44,518 nucleotides of DNA, from assembly GCA_964490725.1 (NCBI GenBank), contig CAZBDU010000041.1, positions 1-44,518 on the forward strand. Reading direction: 5' to 3'. How positions within the stretch are numbered: position 1 is the stretch's first letter; each line of letters opens with the position of its first letter. The stretch comes from CAZBDU01 sp964490725 (GTDB lineage Bacteria > Spirochaetota > Spirochaetia > SZUA-6 > DRHE01). This document shows positions 24,212-32,952 of the stretch, piece after piece. A program made the translations under genes and the position numbers. The notes below the pieces were generated by a model. It saw nothing but the letters and a program-made list of their open reading frames with translations, was not told where the DNA came from and ran no database searches.

Positions 24212-24334
24212 CTCACCCTCCTTCCACGTTGCTGCCGCCGGCGGGCCGGCGTGACTCCTTGAGGCCGCAGGCGCCCGCCCCGCCCGCCGCCGGCGTGCCT
24301 GCACCCCGGCGCGCCCCCCGGGCCGGGGCCGCCA

Positions 24335-25309
24335 TCAGGCCAGCATCCTGGCCTCCCTCATCTGATCGAAGTAGACCGCCAGGATGAGAATCGAGCCTTT
24401 GAAGATGTCCTGCCAGAAGGTGATCAATCCCAGCTGGGTGAGGGCGTTGCCCACCACGCCGATGATCAGCACCCCCAGGATGGTTCCGATCAGGTTCCCC
24501 CGGCCGCCCTTCACCGAGGCGCCCCCCAGGATGGTGGCGGCGATGATGTCGATCTCCCTGCCGATGCCCACCTTGGGCATGCCCGCCCCCAGCAGAGAGG
24601 TGAGGACGATGCCGGAGAGGGCGGCGCACAGGCCGCTCAGCATGAACACGGTCACCACCACCCGGTTGACCCTGATCCCCGAGAGCAGCGCGCTCTGGGG
24701 GTTGCTGCCGGTGGCGTACACGTGCCTGCCGTACTTGAGACGCGACAGGGTGAAGGCCAGGATCAGGTAGACCAGCAGCATGATGAACAGGGCCATGGGG
24801 AGCACGCCCCCCAGGCGGGCCGGGCCGAAGTACTCGAAGGCCGGCAGGCGCTTGAAGGACACCATCCGCCCGCCGGAAATCAGGTACACGGCGCCCCGCA
24901 GGATGGACATGGTGCCGATGGTGACGATGATGGAGTTGACCCGCAGTCTGGTCACCAGAAGGCCGTTGCCCAGCCCGATGAGCGTCCCCAGCGCCGCGCC
25001 CCCCAGAACGGCCACCCCCACGTTCTCCAGCGCCAGCAGGAGGTTGGCGGTGAGGACCCCCGTGCAGGACATGATGGCGCCCACGGATATATCCATCCCC
25101 CCCGAGATGATCACGAAGGTCATGCCCGCGGCGGTGATGGCCATGGAAGCCGAGTACATGCCCAGGTTCATGAAGTTGCCCAGGTTGAAGAAGTTCGGGG
25201 CCAGCAGTGAGAAGACCACTACCAGAGCCACCAGCACGCCGAAGAGAATGACCTCCCGGAGCTCCATCTCCTTCAGCGTGCGTCTGGGTGCCAGGGGGAT
25301 TTCCGACAT
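24335..25309 (-). CDS. Sugar ABC transporter permease (ribose/CUT2 family)
   Basis: This 324-residue permease has about 8-10 hydrophobic segments and the family motifs VIISGGMDISVGAIMS and LGGASVKGGRGNLIGTI. It is RbsC-like and probably forms a homodimer, as no second permease gene is present. It starts at the ATG at 25309, downstream of a strong hairpin that separates it from the binding-protein gene. Confidence 0.88.
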   Translation of the reverse strand: MSEIPLAPRRTLKEMELREVILFGVLVALVVVFSLLAPNFFNLGNFMNLGMYSASMAITAAGMTFVIISGGMDISVGAIMSCTGVLTANLLLALENVGVAVLGGAALGTLIGLGNGLLVTRLRVNSIIVTIGTMSILRGAVYLISGGRMVSFKRLPAFEYFGPARLGGVLPMALFIMLLVYLILAFTLSRLKYGRHVYATGSNPQSALLSGIRVNRVVVTVFMLSGLCAALSGIVLTSLLGAGMPKVGIGREIDIIAATILGGASVKGGRGNLIGTILGVLIIGVVGNALTQLGLITFWQDIFKGSILILAVYFDQMREARMLA

Positions 25310-25351
25310 CGTGGCGCGTCCTCCCACGGTTCGCTTTTCGGCCTGCAAAAG

Positions 25352-25380
25352 GGATGGAGAGGGGAAGCCCCTCTCCATCC
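25352..25380 (-). terminator. 13-bp hairpin between binding-protein and permease genes
   Basis: The arms 25352-25364 and 25368-25380 are exact complements around a 3-base loop. On the minus strand the stem is followed by CTTTTG. This is a weak intrinsic terminator or a 3-prime stabilising hairpin, which would leave the binding-protein message more abundant than that of the permease and ATPase. Confidence 0.7.
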
Positions 25381-25389
25381 GACCGCTGC

Positions 25390-26520
25390 CTACTGGAAGT
25401 ACTTGGGATAGTACTGCTTCAGGTTGTCCCGGGTCAGCCAGGCATACTCCGTGACCACCTGCTTGGGAACCTTGTCCCCCTGCTTGGTGAGGATCAGCAT
25501 GGCCGTCTTCAGGACCCCTTCGCCGTAGCGCTCGGGGAAGATGGCGATGGAGCCCAGGTAGCGGCGATCTTGCACGATGATGTTGAACGCGTTGGGCGTG
25601 CCGTTGATGCTGCCGAACACCACGTTGTCCAGGCGGTTCTGGTTGCGCGCCGCCGCGTACATGCCGCTGGCCGCCTCGTCGGTCATGGACCACACCACGA
25701 TGTTGCTGGCGTCGGGATGAGCCGTCAGCCAGTCACCGAACAGCTGCAGACCCAGCTCGGGAGAGGTGTCGCCGTTCAGCTCGTCCACCTTTCCGTCCTT
25801 CTTCAGGTTCACGATCTTTACGGAGCTTCCCACCGTCTCCTGGAAGACCCGCAGGAACTCGGAGTTGCGCAGGTACACGTCCTCGCCGGACTCGTACTCG
25901 GTGTTCTGCACCACCCAGATGTCCTTCCCGGCCCAGTTGTTCTTGACCCACTCGCCCATCTTCTGACCGCCCAGCTGGCCGGTCATGGGGTTGTTGACTC
26001 CGTAGAACCAGGCGTGCTGGCCGTAGGGCACGTCGATCTCGACCTCAGGGACCCCGTTGGCCTCGCACCAGCGCGCCATCTCCTGCCCGGCGCCCACCCA
26101 GTTGAAGTACACCACCAGGTCGGGGTTCAGCGTCTGGATGTCCAGCACCGCCTTCAGCGAGTCGTCCGGGTTGTTCTTGCAGTCGAACAGCTTCACCTGA
26201 ACGTTCGGATACTCCTCGGCGGCTTTCTTGAAGCCGTTCCAGACGTCGATCTCGAAAGAGATCTCCGTGTCGTTCACCGCCACGGCGATCGTGAAGGGCC
26301 CCGCGGTCTTGTCCGGCTGGGGGAGGTCGTCCACCAGGGTCTTGCCCGACTCGGGCGCCATCCACCACTGCCGCTCTCCGGCCGTCGCCGTCCCGGTGAC
26401 CTTCCGGGGCGCCTCCTGCTTGCCGGCGGCAAAGAGCGGCGCTGCCACCAGGGCCCCCAGGAGGATCACCGCACAGGCCAACAGCATCTCTCTCACTGGT
26501 CTGTTCATCGGTCTGTTCAT
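25390..26520 (-). CDS. Sugar ABC transporter periplasmic binding protein
   Basis: This 376-residue protein has a signal sequence at residues 10-32 ending near LFAAGKQEAP, then a periplasmic-binding-protein type I fold (TIAVAVNDTEISFEIDVWNG). Family members bind ribose-like or deoxy sugars. The first two residues blocks read MNRP twice, because of a 12-bp tandem duplication (26498-26521), so two in-frame ATGs exist; the first has AAGGAGAAG upstream. It is the first transporter gene after the DeoR gene. Confidence 0.86.
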   Translation of the reverse strand: MNRPMNRPVREMLLACAVILLGALVAAPLFAAGKQEAPRKVTGTATAGERQWWMAPESGKTLVDDLPQPDKTAGPFTIAVAVNDTEISFEIDVWNGFKKAAEEYPNVQVKLFDCKNNPDDSLKAVLDIQTLNPDLVVYFNWVGAGQEMARWCEANGVPEVEIDVPYGQHAWFYGVNNPMTGQLGGQKMGEWVKNNWAGKDIWVVQNTEYESGEDVYLRNSEFLRVFQETVGSSVKIVNLKKDGKVDELNGDTSPELGLQLFGDWLTAHPDASNIVVWSMTDEAASGMYAAARNQNRLDNVVFGSINGTPNAFNIIVQDRRYLGSIAIFPERYGEGVLKTAMLILTKQGDKVPKQVVTEYAWLTRDNLKQYYPKYFQ

Positions 26521-26521
26521 C
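26498..26521. repeat. Perfect 12-bp tandem duplication at the binding-protein start
   Basis: GGTCTGTTCATC occurs at 26498-26509 and again directly at 26510-26521. On the minus strand it encodes MNRP twice and duplicates the ATG. It looks like recent slippage; the reading frame is kept. Confidence 0.85.
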
Positions 26522-26605
26522 GTCACTTCTCCTTTTGCTGATTCGCTGCGGGTCTTGCCACGCAAGAGCCCCCTGTGGATTCTCGGCTCCACGACCTGCT
26601 TCCGC

Positions 26606-27436
26606 TCACCTCCTTTCCCCTGATCCCTGCTGGTCCGTCGGGACCTCCACCACGGTCAGCTCGCAAGGCGCCTCCTCCAGGAGCCGCCGGGAGGTCTGGT
26701 CCACCCCCCAGTCGGTAATCACCAGGTGGATGTCCTGCACCGGGACCCCCAGGAAGGTCCCCTGGGCGCTGATCTTGCTGTGATCCACCACCACCACGCA
26801 GCGGGAGCAGCAGCGGCTCAGCGCCCGCGAGACCAGCGAGGTGAAGTAGTCGGTGGCGAACAGGCCGCGCTCCGGGATGAGGGAGTCGGCTCCCATGAAG
26901 GCGATGTCCGCATGGACCTTCTCCAGCTGCTCGGTCACGGTGTCGCCGATGAAGTCCAGGTTCTCCCTGCGGAACTGGCCTCCCATGCAGAACAGCTCGA
27001 TCCCGGGAGCGGAGCCCAGCTCCTCGATCACCCCCAGGGCGCTGGTGATCACCGTCAGGGGGCCCTTTCTCTTCAGGGCGGCGGCCACCCTCCAGCTGGT
27101 GGTGCCGCTGTCGATGGCCACTACCATCCCCGGCTCCACCAGGGCCGCCGCGGCGCGGGCGATCGCCTCCTTCTCCCGGCGGCACTTCCTGCCGCGCTCC
27201 TCGAAGGTGCGCACCACCAGAGAGGGAGTGTCCCGCAGGCGAGCTCCGCCGATGGTGCGGATCAGCAGCCCCCTCTCCTCCAGGATGCTCAGATCGCGGC
27301 GGATCGTGGCCTCCGAGGCGGCCAGCTCCTGGATCAGGGTGGGGATGTCCAGCTCCTTGCGCGATTCCAGCAGGGCGACCAGCCTGCGCTGCCGTTCCTT
27401 CAGGGCCTTCAGGGAAGGTAAGGAATTCGTCACCAT
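26606..27436 (-). CDS. DeoR-family transcriptional regulator
   Basis: This 276-residue protein has an N-terminal helix-turn-helix with LIQELAASEATIRRDLSILE and the RTIGGARL linker. The C-terminal sugar-phosphate sensor domain has AIDSGTTSWRVAAAL, CMGGQFRRENLDFIG and VVVVDHSKIS. DeoR proteins respond to phosphorylated sugars, here perhaps the product of the operon kinase. It is the first gene of the leftward operon and may regulate itself and the divergent DUF4432 gene. The ATG at 27436 is preceded by TGAGG. Confidence 0.88.
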   Translation of the reverse strand: MVTNSLPSLKALKERQRRLVALLESRKELDIPTLIQELAASEATIRRDLSILEERGLLIRTIGGARLRDTPSLVVRTFEERGRKCRREKEAIARAAAALVEPGMVVAIDSGTTSWRVAAALKRKGPLTVITSALGVIEELGSAPGIELFCMGGQFRRENLDFIGDTVTEQLEKVHADIAFMGADSLIPERGLFATDYFTSLVSRALSRCCSRCVVVVDHSKISAQGTFLGVPVQDIHLVITDWGVDQTSRRLLEEAPCELTVVEVPTDQQGSGERR

Positions 27437-27462
27437 TCCAGCCTCATCTGACTCAAGCCATC

Positions 27463-27491
27463 ATTCTATGGGCCCGATATGCGCCTGTCAA
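27463..27491 (-). promoter_or_regulatory. Promoter for the deoR-transport-aminotransferase-kinase operon
   Basis: On the minus strand TTGACA (27486-27491) and TAGAAT (27463-27468) are 17 bases apart, upstream of the DeoR start at 27436. It is back to back with the promoter at 27546-27575. Confidence 0.65.
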
Positions 27492-27545
27492 GCACATTCA
27501 CGGCGCAGATCTGACTATTTTCTGCAATTCGGGATATTCCTGTGA

Positions 27546-27575
27546 TTGATTCGCTGCGTCGGAGACGCGTATAAT
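27546..27575 (+). promoter_or_regulatory. Promoter for the DUF4432 gene
   Basis: TTGATT (27546-27551) and a perfect TATAAT (27570-27575) lie 18 bases apart. A GC-rich stretch follows up to the gene start at 27671. Confidence 0.6.
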
Positions 27576-27670
27576 GCGGCCGTCGGAAGCCGGCGCGCCG
27601 GGCGCGGCGGAAGGGCCGGGCGCCGCGCCCGGTGCGCCGGCGCCCAGACCGCCGGCAGGAGGGGGAAGCG

Positions 27671-28774
27671 ATGGCGAGGTTGTTCGGGAAAGAGGTGCCG
27701 CGGGCTTCACTGCTGGAGGCCGTGGGAGACATGTCCCAGGTCTGCGGCATCCAGTCGTTCGCCTTCGATCAGGGGACGGCGAAGGGGGTGCGGGCGCTGG
27801 AGTTCCGCAACGGGGGAGGCCTGAGGTTCGTGGTCCTTCCGGACCGGGGCATGGACATCTTCAGCGCCGAATACCGGGGGATTCCCCTGAACTGGCTGAG
27901 CGGCACCGGCCCGGTGGCCCCGCAGTACTACTCTCCCCGTGGCTGGGACTGGCTGCGCGGCTTCTACGGGGGGATGCTGGTCACCTGCGGCCTGTCCAAC
28001 GTGGGGGAGGCGTGCCGGGACCGCGGCGCCTACCTGGCGGAGGAGGAGTTCGGGGCGCACGGCAGGATCGCCAACCTGCCGGCGGCCAACGTGACGCGCC
28101 GCTGCTCCTGGGAGGGGGAGCGCTACGTGCTGAGCGCGGAAGGGGAGGTCCTGGAGGCCGCCGGCCAGGGGGAGAAGCTCCGGCTCACCCGCGCCATTAG
28201 CACCGAGATGGGAGCCGCGGAGATCGAGATCCGCGATGAGGTGGCCAACGAGTCCTACTACCGGGTGCCGCACATGTTTCTCTACCACATCAACGCCGGC
28301 TTCCCGCTGCTGGATGCCGGCGCCCGCATCTACACGCGCGCCGCCGGCGTCGAGGGGCTGGACCCCGCCTCCCGGAAGCAGGCGGCCTCGGTGGGGGAGA
28401 TCCACCGGCCCGAGGGAGGCTCGCCGGAGCAGGTGTACCTGCTGGACATGGAGCCGGACCGCGAGGGGCTCTGCCACGCGGTGCTGGCCAATCCCTCGCT
28501 GGACGCGGGGGCGGGGCTGGGGATCTACCTGCGCTACCGCAAGGAGGAGCTCCCCTACTTCACGCTCTGGAAGCGCCTCTCCCGCCGGGAGTACGTGGTG
28601 GGCTTCGAGCCGGGCAACTGCACGGTGCAGGGGCGGAACAGCCAGCGCGAGCGCGGCGACCTGCGGCACCTGGAGCCCCAGGAAACCGCCCGCTACGGCT
28701 TCACGCTGGGGGTGCTGTCCTCGGCCGGGGAGGTGGAGCGGTTCGTGGAGAGCCACGCGCTGCGGCCGCTGTGA
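27671..28774 (+). CDS. DUF4432 family protein, aldose-1-epimerase-like
   Basis: This 367-residue protein matches the DUF4432 family, a galactose-mutarotase-like superfamily. Seen are VVLPDRGMDIFSAEYRG near residue 55, GLSNVGEACRD, MFLYHINAGFPLLDAG and WKRLSRREYVVGFEPGNC. The conserved His and Glu residues suit sugar anomer or C-epimer exchange, but few members are characterised. The start at 27671 follows GGAGGGGGAAGCG. Its gene is divergent from the DeoR-led operon, which suggests shared control. Confidence 0.85.
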   Translation: MARLFGKEVPRASLLEAVGDMSQVCGIQSFAFDQGTAKGVRALEFRNGGGLRFVVLPDRGMDIFSAEYRGIPLNWLSGTGPVAPQYYSPRGWDWLRGFYGGMLVTCGLSNVGEACRDRGAYLAEEEFGAHGRIANLPAANVTRRCSWEGERYVLSAEGEVLEAAGQGEKLRLTRAISTEMGAAEIEIRDEVANESYYRVPHMFLYHINAGFPLLDAGARIYTRAAGVEGLDPASRKQAASVGEIHRPEGGSPEQVYLLDMEPDREGLCHAVLANPSLDAGAGLGIYLRYRKEELPYFTLWKRLSRREYVVGFEPGNCTVQGRNSQRERGDLRHLEPQETARYGFTLGVLSSAGEVERFVESHALRPL

Positions 28775-28794
28775 GGCGGGCGTGCGGGCGGCCG

Positions 28795-28810
28795 GAGGGG
28801 CGGGCCCCTC
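28795..28810. terminator. Short GC-rich hairpin at the convergent gene junction
   Basis: GAGGGG-N4-CCCCTC at 28795-28810 lies between the ends of two convergent genes (28774 and 28809) and touches the ROK stop. No T-run follows, so termination strength is doubtful. Confidence 0.3.
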
Positions 28811-30023
28811 AGGGGTTGTCCGCCTTCTTGATACGGCTGCCGAAGTAGTGCAGCAGGCCCAGGATTGCGGCGCCGTGAGCTTCGTGGCTTGCCTGGTAGT
28901 CCGCGAAATGAATCGTCAGGTCGTGGATCATCTCCGCGTGCACCTGCTGGGTAATGATCGCCTGGGCCGGTTCCAGCAGGTAGCTCTTGAACATGGCGAT
29001 TCTTCCGCTGATCACGATTCTCTGGGGGTTGAACAGCTTCACCAGGATCACCAGGGCGTCGCCGAGGAATTGGGCGATCTCGAACAGCGTCGTCCTGGCC
29101 ACCCTGTCGCCTGCGTCTGCAGCCTCCAGGATATCGTCGAGGGAGAGATCCTCCGCGCTCTGATGTTCCTGCAGCACCGATCGGACGCCCTCTCTCAACC
29201 TCTCCTTGAATATCCCCAGCACTCCTTCAGTGGAGAGAATCGTCTCCATGCAGCCGAGGTTGTTGCAGCTGCAGCGGTACCTGCTGTTCGGGTGGGTGAT
29301 GTGTCCGATCTCTCCAGACAAGCCGTGATGCCCGCGGTACATGCGGTTGTTGTTGAAGATGCCCGTACCTATGCCTTCGTCCAGATACAGCAGCACGAAA
29401 TCGCGCGTTCCCTGCCCGAAGCCCAGGAACTTTTCCCGGTAGGCGATGGCGCGCGCCTCGTCTTCGATGTACGTCGGTATTCCGATCTTGCTCTGCAGCG
29501 GCCCCACCAGATCCACGTGGGAGATTCCTGACAGGCGGAGGCCTTGCAGCCAGATGTTCCTCCTGGTATCCACCATCCCGGGAAGGGCGATGCCCACCGA
29601 AATGGCCGGGATGCTTGGCTGGGGCAGCTCGTCGAGGGTCTGCTCCAGTACCTGGAGCAGCCTGTTCACGATTTCCTCAGAGTGGGCCGCAGGTTCGGGT
29701 GACAGCGCCAGGGCGTGTGTCCGTTCATGTGCGACCTGTTTCTGCGGATTGATGGCCAGAACGCGGATTGCCTCCCGCTTGATGGAAATCCCCAGGGAAT
29801 GGCCGGTCTCGGGGCGGATATGATAGATGATCGAGGGGCGCCCGCTGGCCGATCTGGTCTTCCCGCCGTTGACGACGAAGCGGTTCGTCCTGAGCGATTT
29901 CAGAATGGAGGAAACCCGTACCACGCTGAGCCTGGTCTCTCTGGCGATGTTTGCCCGCGTGGGCTCATGCGAGCTGAGAATGGCCCGCAGCACCCGCAGC
30001 TCATTCTGCTTCAAAGATCTCAT
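28809..30023 (-). CDS. ROK-family repressor (NagC/XylR type)
   Basis: This 404-residue protein has an N-terminal winged helix (ELRVLRAILSSHEPTRANIA) and a ROK sugar-sensing domain. The zinc-binding motif is present as HPNSRYRCSCNNLGCME. LYLDEGIGTGIF corresponds to the phosphate region of ROK kinases, but as a repressor it need not be catalytic. NagC/XylR proteins bind sugar inducers. It is divergent from the ABC importer at 30665, its probable target. The start at 30023 follows AAAGGGA. Confidence 0.9.
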   Translation of the reverse strand: MRSLKQNELRVLRAILSSHEPTRANIARETRLSVVRVSSILKSLRTNRFVVNGGKTRSASGRPSIIYHIRPETGHSLGISIKREAIRVLAINPQKQVAHERTHALALSPEPAAHSEEIVNRLLQVLEQTLDELPQPSIPAISVGIALPGMVDTRRNIWLQGLRLSGISHVDLVGPLQSKIGIPTYIEDEARAIAYREKFLGFGQGTRDFVLLYLDEGIGTGIFNNNRMYRGHHGLSGEIGHITHPNSRYRCSCNNLGCMETILSTEGVLGIFKERLREGVRSVLQEHQSAEDLSLDDILEAADAGDRVARTTLFEIAQFLGDALVILVKLFNPQRIVISGRIAMFKSYLLEPAQAIITQQVHAEMIHDLTIHFADYQASHEAHGAAILGLLHYFGSRIKKADNP

Positions 30024-30089
30024 CGTCCCTTTCCCGGGGCACGCTACGTCCGTATGGCATTTGCCCGCTCGTGCACAATTATATAAAAT

Positions 30090-30118
30090 ATGATACGGAA
30101 CAGGCGCATTCTGGTCAA
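30090..30118 (-). promoter_or_regulatory. Promoter of the ROK gene
   Basis: On the minus strand TTGACC (30113-30118) and TATCAT (30090-30095) lie 17 bases apart. An AT-rich stretch at 30079-30095 (ATATAAAATATGAT) follows and could be the operator core. Confidence 0.5.
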
Positions 30119-30146
30119 GCAGAGAGAAAAACTATTACTCAAAGCA

Positions 30147-30175
30147 TTGACAATCGTGGGTGATTGCTGTAAAGT
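30147..30175 (+). promoter_or_regulatory. Promoter of the long-leader ABC importer transcript
   Basis: TTGACA (30147-30152) and TAAAGT (30170-30175) lie 17 bases apart. The first gene start is 490 bases downstream. Confidence 0.6.
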
Positions 30176-30664
30176 ATGCGGTTAAACGGATACATTCCTC
30201 TGGAGGTTTCGAGCAATCCAGGTCATCAGGATTGCGTTGCACCGGGTAAGCTGCCGTCCGGGCGGTCAGGCGCCACCTAGCCGAGCAGGCGCCGCCCGGG
30301 GGTCGCACGATCTGGGGAAAGGAGGTGATTGCGGACTCCCCTGCACCCTGGTTTTGCAGGCCATCCTGGCGATGGGCCCCTCTTCAAATCCTGATTGTCG
30401 GGTAGGCGCCCTGGCCTCCCAGTGAACGATGCCATCCTGCACTTGCAGACAATCCGGACACAGCGACGGCACCCAGAAGCACGAGCTCCAGCGAGGCCTT
30501 CCTCGTGGCGTGGCCAGGGAAGACGGGTATGTGCTGCGGACAGGCAGGGGACCTGACAGGCGGGGGACCTGAAGGATGAGAAACGCAGGCGGGGCGAAAG
30601 GGATCGGAGGAAAGAGCCCATTTGAAGGGCCCCTTTTCGGTTCTTACAAATGAGGAGGTGTGTG
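30176..30664 (+). other. Long 5-prime leader with orphan Shine-Dalgarno and terminator-like end
   Basis: About 490 bases separate the promoter at 30147-30175 from the solute-binding gene. The leader holds AAAGGAGGTGAT at 30318-30329, a full match to the anti-Shine-Dalgarno end of 16S rRNA, with no known gene behind it; an ATT- or TTG-initiated frame of about 20-25 codons follows. Near the 3-prime end is a terminator-like hairpin (30611-30637). No recognised riboswitch core was identified by eye. It could be an attenuator with a leader peptide, an unrecognised riboregulator, or decayed coding DNA. Confidence 0.45.
30611..30637 (+). terminator. Terminator-like hairpin just before the solute-binding gene
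   Basis: AAAG-a-GCCC (30611-30619) can pair with GGGC-cc-CTTT (30627-30636) around a 7-base loop, followed by T and then CGGTTCTT. It ends about 25 bases before the gene's ribosome site. Such a position suits attenuation. Confidence 0.4.
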
Positions 30665-31990
30665 ATGAGAAAGGTGTGTATTGCCGGGTTGCTCCTGGTG
30701 GCGCTGGCAGGCGCCTTGTGGTCCGGCGGAGCGCAGGAGGGGACGGCGGCCAAGCCTCTCGAGCTGAACCTGCTGGCGTGGTCCTACAGCGTGGAGACGG
30801 TGCAGTCCAACCTCGAGAAGTTCATGAAGGACAACCCGACTATAAAAGTCAACTACAGCGACGTGTCCTGGTTCAACTACCACGACGTGATGGCCACCAG
30901 ATTCACTTCGAACACGCCCACTGACGTCGTCTACAACACGGATGAGTTTCTGGAGGAGTGGTATTCGGCCGGCTGGATCGTTCCTCTGGAGGACTACTTC
31001 CCCGCTGCAAAGGGCTACACGAAGTACTTTCCCCAATACGTAACGAATGCCATGTCCTACAAGGGCAAGCTCTTCGGCCTGCCGTACTTTGCCGACATCT
31101 TCATCTTCATCTACAACGACGACATGCTCAGGCAGGCCGGCTTCGCCGGACCTCCCAAGACATGGGCGGAGGTAACCGACCAGTCTCTCGCCATGAAGAG
31201 CAACGGGATCAGCACCTACCCCGTGGCGATGCAGTTCGCCCAGAAGGAAGGCTGGTCCATCATGACGGTTACCTCAATGGTATACTCCCTGAGGAACGGG
31301 AGCCTCTTCAACAGCGATCTGGAACCCGTGTTCGCGCAGCCGGGTAGCGCCGCAGAGAAGACCATGACCTCGATCAGGGATTCGCTGCAGAAGACCCAGA
31401 TCATGGACCCCAACTCCCTCCAGATGGCGGAGATCGATGTGGTCAAGGCCATGTCCGCCGGCAAGAACGCGTTCACAATCCTCGTGAAGTACAACCTTGC
31501 CGAGCTCAACAACCCGGCGGCCTCCAAGCTGGCAGGGAAGTTCAAGATGGCCCTCATGCCGGGGGACACGCACGAGACGGTGGGAACCGCACGATTCTAC
31601 TCTCTGACCAAGATGGCGGTGGATCGGGGCAGGAACGTGCTGGACGCCAGCTGGAAGCTCATCGAGTTCCTGGGCGGCATGACGAACGGCGACCCGTATG
31701 TGGTTCGCAGATGGGTGCTGGACAAGGGTCTGGGCGTATCGTACCTGACCATGTACGACGATCCCGAGGTGATCGGCGCGATCAACAAGTGGGGGGACGT
31801 GGAGCTGGAGCGCCAGCAGGCGATGCTGGCCAGGATCAAGGAAGGGATGACGCCCTTCTACCCCGCATGGGACGTGTTCACACGGGCGGAGATGCACAAG
31901 GCCTGGCTGGACCAGACCACCTCGAGGGATGCGCTTTCGGCCTCCGCTGCAAAATGGAACGAGCTGAAGAGCGCCTACTACAAGAAGTAG
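30665..31990 (+). CDS. ABC transporter extracellular solute-binding protein, family 1
   Basis: This 441-residue protein has a signal sequence (residues 1-22) ending in WSGGAQEG, and the family-1 fold of sugar-binding proteins with LNLLAWSYSVETVQ and LFGLPYFADIFIFIYNDDML. Such proteins bind oligosaccharides, glycerol-phosphate or sugar acids in CUT1-type systems. The start ATG at 30665 follows AGGAGG. It is the first gene of the rightward cluster after the long leader. The ligand cannot be set from sequence; context suggests a sugar acid or sulfated glycan. Confidence 0.88.
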   Translation: MRKVCIAGLLLVALAGALWSGGAQEGTAAKPLELNLLAWSYSVETVQSNLEKFMKDNPTIKVNYSDVSWFNYHDVMATRFTSNTPTDVVYNTDEFLEEWYSAGWIVPLEDYFPAAKGYTKYFPQYVTNAMSYKGKLFGLPYFADIFIFIYNDDMLRQAGFAGPPKTWAEVTDQSLAMKSNGISTYPVAMQFAQKEGWSIMTVTSMVYSLRNGSLFNSDLEPVFAQPGSAAEKTMTSIRDSLQKTQIMDPNSLQMAEIDVVKAMSAGKNAFTILVKYNLAELNNPAASKLAGKFKMALMPGDTHETVGTARFYSLTKMAVDRGRNVLDASWKLIEFLGGMTNGDPYVVRRWVLDKGLGVSYLTMYDDPEVIGAINKWGDVELERQQAMLARIKEGMTPFYPAWDVFTRAEMHKAWLDQTTSRDALSASAAKWNELKSAYYKK

Positions 31991-32019
31991 CCGGCGGCTG
32001 ATCCTGTAGGTGCACCGCC

Positions 32020-32940
32020 ATGAGAGCGAGCCGCAGGGAGAAGGGTATCATCCTCGGCCGGTCGGGGGCATCAGCCCTGGTCTATGCCTACGGCACCATC
32101 CTGCCGGCCGTGGTCATCATCGGTCTGTTCACCATCTACCCTTTCATTCGCGCGATATCCGCATCCCTGCGGCACCTCGTTCTCACCATGCCCTGGGACC
32201 AGCGCTTCATCGGGCTGCGCAATTTCTGGGAAGTGATCACCAGCTACTACTTCTTCAACTCCCTCAAGAACACACTGCTGTACATGTTCTCCACGCTGGC
32301 GTTGGTCACCATCCTGGGCATGCTTACGGCCCTGTACCTGAACAGCAGACTTCCCGGCACCGCTCTGGTGATGCTCATCGTCCTGATTCCGTGGGCAATC
32401 CCCACCGTGGTGGCGGGGATCATCTGGAAGCTTATCTTCCACGGAAGCTACGGGGCCCTGAACGGCGCCCTGTATTCCCTGGGCATAATCCGCGAGTATG
32501 TGGCCTGGCTCAGCAGGCCCTTTCTGGCCAGAATGGCTGTGGTCGTGGCCCACGTGTGGAAGGAGACCCCGCTGGTGGCGATCCTGTTTCTGGCCGGCCT
32601 GCAGACCATACCCCGGGAGCTGCACGAGGCGGCGATGATCGATGGAGGGGGCGCTCTGGTGCGCTTCTTCCGCGTCACCGTGCCGTATCTGAAACCAATC
32701 ATCTTCATCATCTGCGTGTACGAGTCCATGGTCGGGATCGCCACGTTCGACCTTCTCTACGTCATGACCGGGGGCGGCCCGGGAGACGCCACGTCCCTGA
32801 TCGGCTGGTTCGCCTACACGGAGACGTTCTCCTTCCTGAACATCGGGCACGGAGCCGCTGTCTCGATCATACTCTCTTTCATTCTGGTGGGTTTGATCGT
32901 GTTGTACTTGAGGATCATACGCTTGGAGGAGCTCTACTGA
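32020..32940 (+). CDS. CUT1-type ABC transporter permease 1
   Basis: This 306-residue membrane protein has six hydrophobic segments and the EAA loop HEAAMIDGGGALVRFFRVTVP, which contacts the ATPase. It matches MalF/UgpA-type permeases. The start at 32020 is separated by 29 bases from the binding-protein stop. Confidence 0.87.
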   Translation: MRASRREKGIILGRSGASALVYAYGTILPAVVIIGLFTIYPFIRAISASLRHLVLTMPWDQRFIGLRNFWEVITSYYFFNSLKNTLLYMFSTLALVTILGMLTALYLNSRLPGTALVMLIVLIPWAIPTVVAGIIWKLIFHGSYGALNGALYSLGIIREYVAWLSRPFLARMAVVVAHVWKETPLVAILFLAGLQTIPRELHEAAMIDGGGALVRFFRVTVPYLKPIIFIICVYESMVGIATFDLLYVMTGGGPGDATSLIGWFAYTETFSFLNIGHGAAVSIILSFILVGLIVLYLRIIRLEELY

Positions 32941-32952
32941 GCTGACAGAGCC

